Shown here one piece after another: positions 5,836 through 8,477 of a stretch of 8,477 nt of DNA. The notes beneath the pieces were generated by a model. That model ran no database searches. It saw only the letters and a program-made list of their open reading frames with translations, and was not told where the DNA came from. Numbering within the stretch: the first letter of the stretch is position 1; each line of letters starts with the position of its first letter. Source of the DNA: Paracoccaceae bacterium (GTDB taxonomy: Bacteria > Pseudomonadota > Alphaproteobacteria > Rhodobacterales > Rhodobacteraceae); assembly GCA_020441345.1 (NCBI GenBank), contig JAGRMK010000246.1, positions 1 through 8,477 of the forward strand, given 5' to 3'. Made by a program: the position numbers and the translations under genes.

Positions 5836-6486
5836 TCAATTGCTGGAAAGCCGCACCGGCTCGCGGTAAAACAGATGCGAGCCAAACTGGCCGGTGCGCT
5901 CGAAGCTGCGTGCCCAGCGCGGGCGAACATCGGTGGTGTGGAAATGCGTCGCGCCATCGGTCAGTTCGCGCGGGGCACCCGACAGCATGATCTGCGCGAT
6001 TGCCCCGGCAAGACGCCGTGCACCCGGCTCGGTCATGTCTCGCGAACGCCCGTTGCAGGCATAGCTGAATTGGCATGCGTTGCGCCGATGCGCGTTCTGA
6101 TGCACCACACCGCAGACATCAGCCGGGTAATTCGGCAGATCGACGCGGTTCAGGATGACTTCGGCCACGGCGAACTGGCCATAGATGTCTTCGCCCCGCG
6201 ATTCATGATAGATGGCCTCTTGCAGGCAGCGCACATCGGTATCGTTCGATTGCGGCATGCTCATCAGGAAATCGGCCGAATAGCGCCGGATCGCCGTCGG
6301 TTCCGCCTGCGGCGCGGTCACCCGGCTGACCAGCGTACGCGACACGCTGCGCATCGCGGCGCGTTCGGCGCTCAGGGCAATCGCCAGCCCCTGTTCAACG
6401 GGCAGATCAGCGACCGCAGGGGCCGCAAAAGTCAAAGTCATTGCAAATGCGACCCCAAGGGGCGCAATCCGATCCGCAAATCCCAT
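5836..6486 (-). CDS. Secreted cell wall hydrolase (SleB/CwlJ-like, Hydrolase_2 family)
   Basis: A 216-residue exported protein. Residues 1-26 form a signal peptide (Arg6 near the start, a hydrophobic core, then 'APAVA' and cut before Asp27), so it acts in the periplasm on peptidoglycan. The catalytic domain (about 80-208) has 'CLQEAIYHESRGE' (87-99) with candidate acidic residues Glu90 and Glu95, 'GQFAVAEVILNRV' (103-115), 'CQFSYACNGR' (138-147) and 'GATHFHTTDVRPRWA' (178-192). Four cysteines (87, 125, 138, 144) could form disulfides. I prefer the ATG at 6486, which has AGAGGA at a usable distance; the in-frame ATG at 6495 has AGAGG touching it. The family is named for spore-cortex hydrolases, but many non-sporulating alphaproteobacteria carry it. 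Whether it is an amidase or a lytic transglycosylase cannot be decided here. Confidence 0.85.
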   Translation of the reverse strand: MGFADRIAPLGVAFAMTLTFAAPAVADLPVEQGLAIALSAERAAMRSVSRTLVSRVTAPQAEPTAIRRYSADFLMSMPQSNDTDVRCLQEAIYHESRGEDIYGQFAVAEVILNRVDLPNYPADVCGVVHQNAHRRNACQFSYACNGRSRDMTEPGARRLAGAIAQIMLSGAPRELTDGATHFHTTDVRPRWARSFERTGQFGSHLFYREPVRLSSN

Positions 6487-6501
6487 ACCGTCCATCCTCT
6501 G

Positions 6502-6576
6502 TCAGCCAAAGGCAGCTCTGAAGGCTCCGCCAGCGGCGTCCGGTCGATCGTCTTTTTGACGATCTTGTTGGTTCAT
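6502..6576 (-). other. Short ORF just upstream of, and in frame with, the hydrolase gene
   Basis: ATG (6574-6576) opens a 24-codon ORF ending in TGA (6502-6504). It is in the same frame as the hydrolase; only CAG AGG separates the TGA from the first ATG at 6495. A weak GGAAG lies 5 bases before its start. The first half is rich in Asn, Gln, Asp, Arg and Lys, the second in Ala and Gly. It could be a leader peptide, part of a longer ancestral N-terminus, or chance. Coding status is unproven. Confidence 0.2.
6546..6564. repeat. Perfect 7-bp hairpin in the hydrolase leader region
   Basis: GATCGTC (6546-6552) and GACGATC (6558-6564) flank a T5 loop (A5 on the minus strand). It lies 60-78 bp upstream of the preferred hydrolase start and inside the short ORF. 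No T run follows on the minus strand (next bases GACCGG), so it is not a standard terminator. It could be an mRNA structure or a protein-binding dyad. Confidence 0.4.
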
Positions 6577-6811
6577 GTTGGCTTCCGTGCAGCTCGGCCT
6601 CCCCCCGGTGGCCGCCAGAAACTGTGTTCGGGATACCCCAAAATTCGCCCCAAGTCCAGAATTACGCAGGGTTTTCAGCATCCGCCGGCCGCCGCGAATT
6701 GCCGCACCGCCGCAGAAGCGGACGCATGGCCGAATGCCCCGTGGTCTTGCGTGGGAAATTACCCGGCGGATTCAAGGATCGCGCCACGGTCGCGTCCTGA
6801 AATGCAGTGCA

Positions 6812-6829
6812 GAAACCGCCCCCGGACGG
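6812..6829 (-). terminator. Possible terminator of ppdK
   Basis: One base past the ppdK TGA, the minus strand reads CCGTCC, GG, GGGCGG, then TTTC. This is a 6-bp GC-rich stem including one G-U pair, with an effective 4-nt loop, followed by three U residues. The U run is short and the stem begins almost at the stop codon, so this is only a moderate candidate. Confidence 0.35.
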
Positions 6830-6830
6830 G

Positions 6831-8477
6831 TCAGCGAAGCTCGGGCATGGCCTCGGCCGCGTCGGTCTTGCCGATGGTAAGCTGCGCCGCGGCGAGCCGC
6901 GCGACAGGCACCCGGAATGGCGAGCACGAGACATAATCGAATCCGGCCGCGCGACAGAAGGCAATCGATTCGGGGCTGCCGCCATGCTCGCCACAGATCG
7001 ACAATGTCAGACCTTTGCGCGCCTTGCGGCCCCGCGCAGCAGCTATCAGCAACAACTCGCCCACGCCATCAGTGTCGAGAACATGAAACGGGTCTTCGGG
7101 GAAAACGCCGGCCTGCACATAATAGGACATGAATTTGCCCGCGTCGTCGCGCGACAAGCCATAAGTCATCTGCGTCAGGTCATTGGTGCCAAAGGACATG
7201 AAATCGGCGTGCAGCGCGATCTCCTGGGCACGCAGCGCGGCGCGCGGGGTCTCCACCATGACCCCCAGCCGGAATTCGAAATCAGTGCCCTGTTCGATCC
7301 GCACCGCGGCCGCGACCGCGTCGAACCGAGCGCGCACCAGCTCGACCTCGCGCATCGCCGAAACCAGCGGGATCATGATTTCCGGCACAACCTTTTCGCC
7401 CCGACGCGCGATCTCGATCGTTGCCTCGAAAATAGCGCGGGCCTGCATTTCGTAGATTTCCGGCAAGGTTACGCCAAGCCGAACACCACGCAGACCCAAC
7501 ATCGGGTTGAACTCGGCCAGTTCCTCGGACCGGCGGATGATTTCCGACAGCGGCTTGTCCAGCGCATCGGCCAGTTCGCGCATCCCCTCACGGGTATGCG
7601 GCAGGAATTCGTGTAGCGGCGGGTCGAACAACCGAATGCAGACCGGGCGCCCCTGCATGATCGAGAAGAGTTCGGTGAAATCGGACCGCTGCATTGGCAA
7701 CAAGCGCGACAACGCCGCCGCACGATCATGCGCGGTATCGGCAAAGATCATCTCGCGCATCACCGTCAGGCGATCGTCCTCGAAGAACATGTGCTCGGTG
7801 CGGCACAGCCCGATACCCTCAGCCTTGAAATCCCGCGCGATGCGGGCGTCAGCCGGGGTGTCGGCATTGGCCCGCACACCGATGTCACGCAGGCTGTCGG
7901 CCCAGTCCAGCAGGGTTGAAAACCCTTCATCCTGCGCGGCCTCAAGCAGAGCGACCGCACCGTTCAGAACCTCGCCGGTGGTGCCATCGATGGTGATCAG
8001 ATCGCCCTCGGCCAACATGTGCCGCCCGGTGTGCAATTGCTTGGCCTTCAGGTCGATGCGCATGCCCGTCGCGCCGACGATGCACGGCAGGCCCAGCCCG
8101 CGCCCGATCACCGCCGCGTGGCTGGTCATCCCGCCCCGCTCGGTCAGCACTCCGACCGCCGCATGCATGCCGCGAATATCCTCGGGCGAGGTTTCGCGGC
8201 GCACAAGAATGCAGTTCTCGCCACGCGCGGCGCTGGCCTGTGCCGCGGTCGAGGTGAACACCAGACGCCCGGTCGAGGCCCCCGGACTGGCGGCGATCCC
8301 GCGCACCAGAACCTCGCGCTTGCCGCGCGGATCGACCTGGCGATGCAGGAGGTCGGACAGAGAGCCGGGCGTCACCCGCATCAATGCCTCTTTTTGCGTG
8401 ATCACCCCGTCCTGCGCCAAAGACACCGCGACCCGCACCGCCGCGCGGCTGGAGCGTTGCACCTTCAGCGCGTCCAG
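6831..8477 (-). CDS. ppdK: Pyruvate phosphate dikinase, C-terminal part
   Basis: The last 548 codons are present; the N-terminal nucleotide-binding domain lies beyond the right edge, and the frame stays open to the last base (edge residues LDALK). The enzyme interconverts pyruvate, ATP and phosphate with PEP, AMP and pyrophosphate. Numbering from the edge, the phosphohistidine domain is about 55-180, with 'SPEDIRGMHAAVGVLTERGG' then 'MTSHAAVIGRG' (phosphocarrier His120). The PEP/pyruvate barrel follows, with 'GIGLCRTEHMFF' (221-232), 'IRLFDPPLHEFLP' (281-293), 'NPMLGLRGVRLG' (324-335), 'EIMIPLV' (366-372), 'GVMVETPRA' (405-413), 'FMSFGTNDLTQMTYG' (426-440) and 'ICGEHGG' (494-500; Cys495 is the usual catalytic acid). 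The SPEDIRGM and FGTNDLTQMTYG motifs favour PPDK over PEP synthase or PTS enzyme I. No regulatory kinase/phosphatase gene is in the window. Confidence 0.96.
   Translation of the reverse strand: MDALKVQRSSRAAVRVAVSLAQDGVITQKEALMRVTPGSLSDLLHRQVDPRGKREVLVRGIAASPGASTGRLVFTSTAAQASAARGENCILVRRETSPEDIRGMHAAVGVLTERGGMTSHAAVIGRGLGLPCIVGATGMRIDLKAKQLHTGRHMLAEGDLITIDGTTGEVLNGAVALLEAAQDEGFSTLLDWADSLRDIGVRANADTPADARIARDFKAEGIGLCRTEHMFFEDDRLTVMREMIFADTAHDRAAALSRLLPMQRSDFTELFSIMQGRPVCIRLFDPPLHEFLPHTREGMRELADALDKPLSEIIRRSEELAEFNPMLGLRGVRLGVTLPEIYEMQARAIFEATIEIARRGEKVVPEIMIPLVSAMREVELVRARFDAVAAAVRIEQGTDFEFRLGVMVETPRAALRAQEIALHADFMSFGTNDLTQMTYGLSRDDAGKFMSYYVQAGVFPEDPFHVLDTDGVGELLLIAAARGRKARKGLTLSICGEHGGSPESIAFCRAAGFDYVSCSPFRVPVARLAAAQLTIGKTDAAEAMPELR

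Larger units (their letters stand above)
6487..6830. other. Gap between ppdK and the hydrolase gene, no confident gene
   Basis: About 340 bp separates the ppdK stop from the hydrolase start, the longest non-coding stretch here. It holds a possible terminator next to ppdK, a small CCGC/GCGG hairpin (6710-6721), a perfect 7-bp hairpin (6546-6564) and a 24-codon ORF (6502-6576) in frame with the hydrolase. A promoter for the hydrolase is expected here; the best I see is a weak TATCCC (read on the minus strand, about 6640-6635) with a poor -35. No tRNA, riboswitch or known small RNA is recognised. Confidence 0.5.

Noticed and set aside
6769..6773. GATTC (CcrM/GcrA-type GANTC site) upstream of the cell-wall hydrolase gene
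   Set aside because: A single 5-bp site in about 340 bp is not evidence of cell-cycle control, and no promoter could be tied to it.
5695..6936. 413-codon plus-strand open frame across the hydrolase gene and the following gap
   Set aside because: Antisense to a convincing secreted hydrolase; no ribosome site or recognisable protein motif. It stays open mainly because of high G+C.

Overview
The window is about two-thirds G+C and reads as chromosome of an alphaproteobacterium, most likely Rhodobacterales (Rhodobacteraceae/Paracoccaceae). The grounds are protein style and gene order: a ppdK - secreted cell-wall hydrolase - folB - folP - glmM run on one strand, a FolP with a long N-terminal extension, and a FolB of about 300 residues. 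The species call is an inference from remembered family features, not a search.

Layout. Positions 1-1282 (minus strand) are the edge of an aromatic catabolism locus. They hold the first 87 codons of a 3-oxoadipyl-CoA thiolase (pcaF/paaJ type) and, upstream of it, a complete PaaX-family repressor. The 119 bp between them hold a good sigma70-like promoter for the thiolase and two unrelated dyad symmetries. Divergent from paaX is an EamA-type drug/metabolite transporter (1406-2338), the only plus-strand gene. It converges on glmM, and a strong palindrome lies between the two ends.

Positions 2397-8477 are all minus strand and housekeeping. Read in transcription order (right to left) they are: the C-terminal two thirds of pyruvate phosphate dikinase (5' end outside the window), a 335-344 bp gap, a secreted SleB-like hydrolase, dihydroneopterin aldolase with an extra C-terminal domain, dihydropteroate synthase, and phosphoglucosamine mutase. 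folP and glmM overlap by 4 bp (ATGA) and are probably translationally coupled. FolB and FolP catalyse two steps of folate synthesis; GlmM makes glucosamine-1-phosphate for UDP-GlcNAc, hence peptidoglycan and LPS. PpdK interconverts pyruvate and PEP.

No mobile element, CRISPR array, tRNA, rRNA or obvious novel multi-gene system is visible. The points most worth a second look are the unassigned C-terminal domain of FolB, which resembles the second half of an amino-acid-kinase fold without its ATP loop, and the two-operator promoter of the thiolase gene. Lesser points are the leader of the hydrolase gene (same-frame short ORF plus a perfect hairpin) and the intergenic palindrome at 2360-2391.
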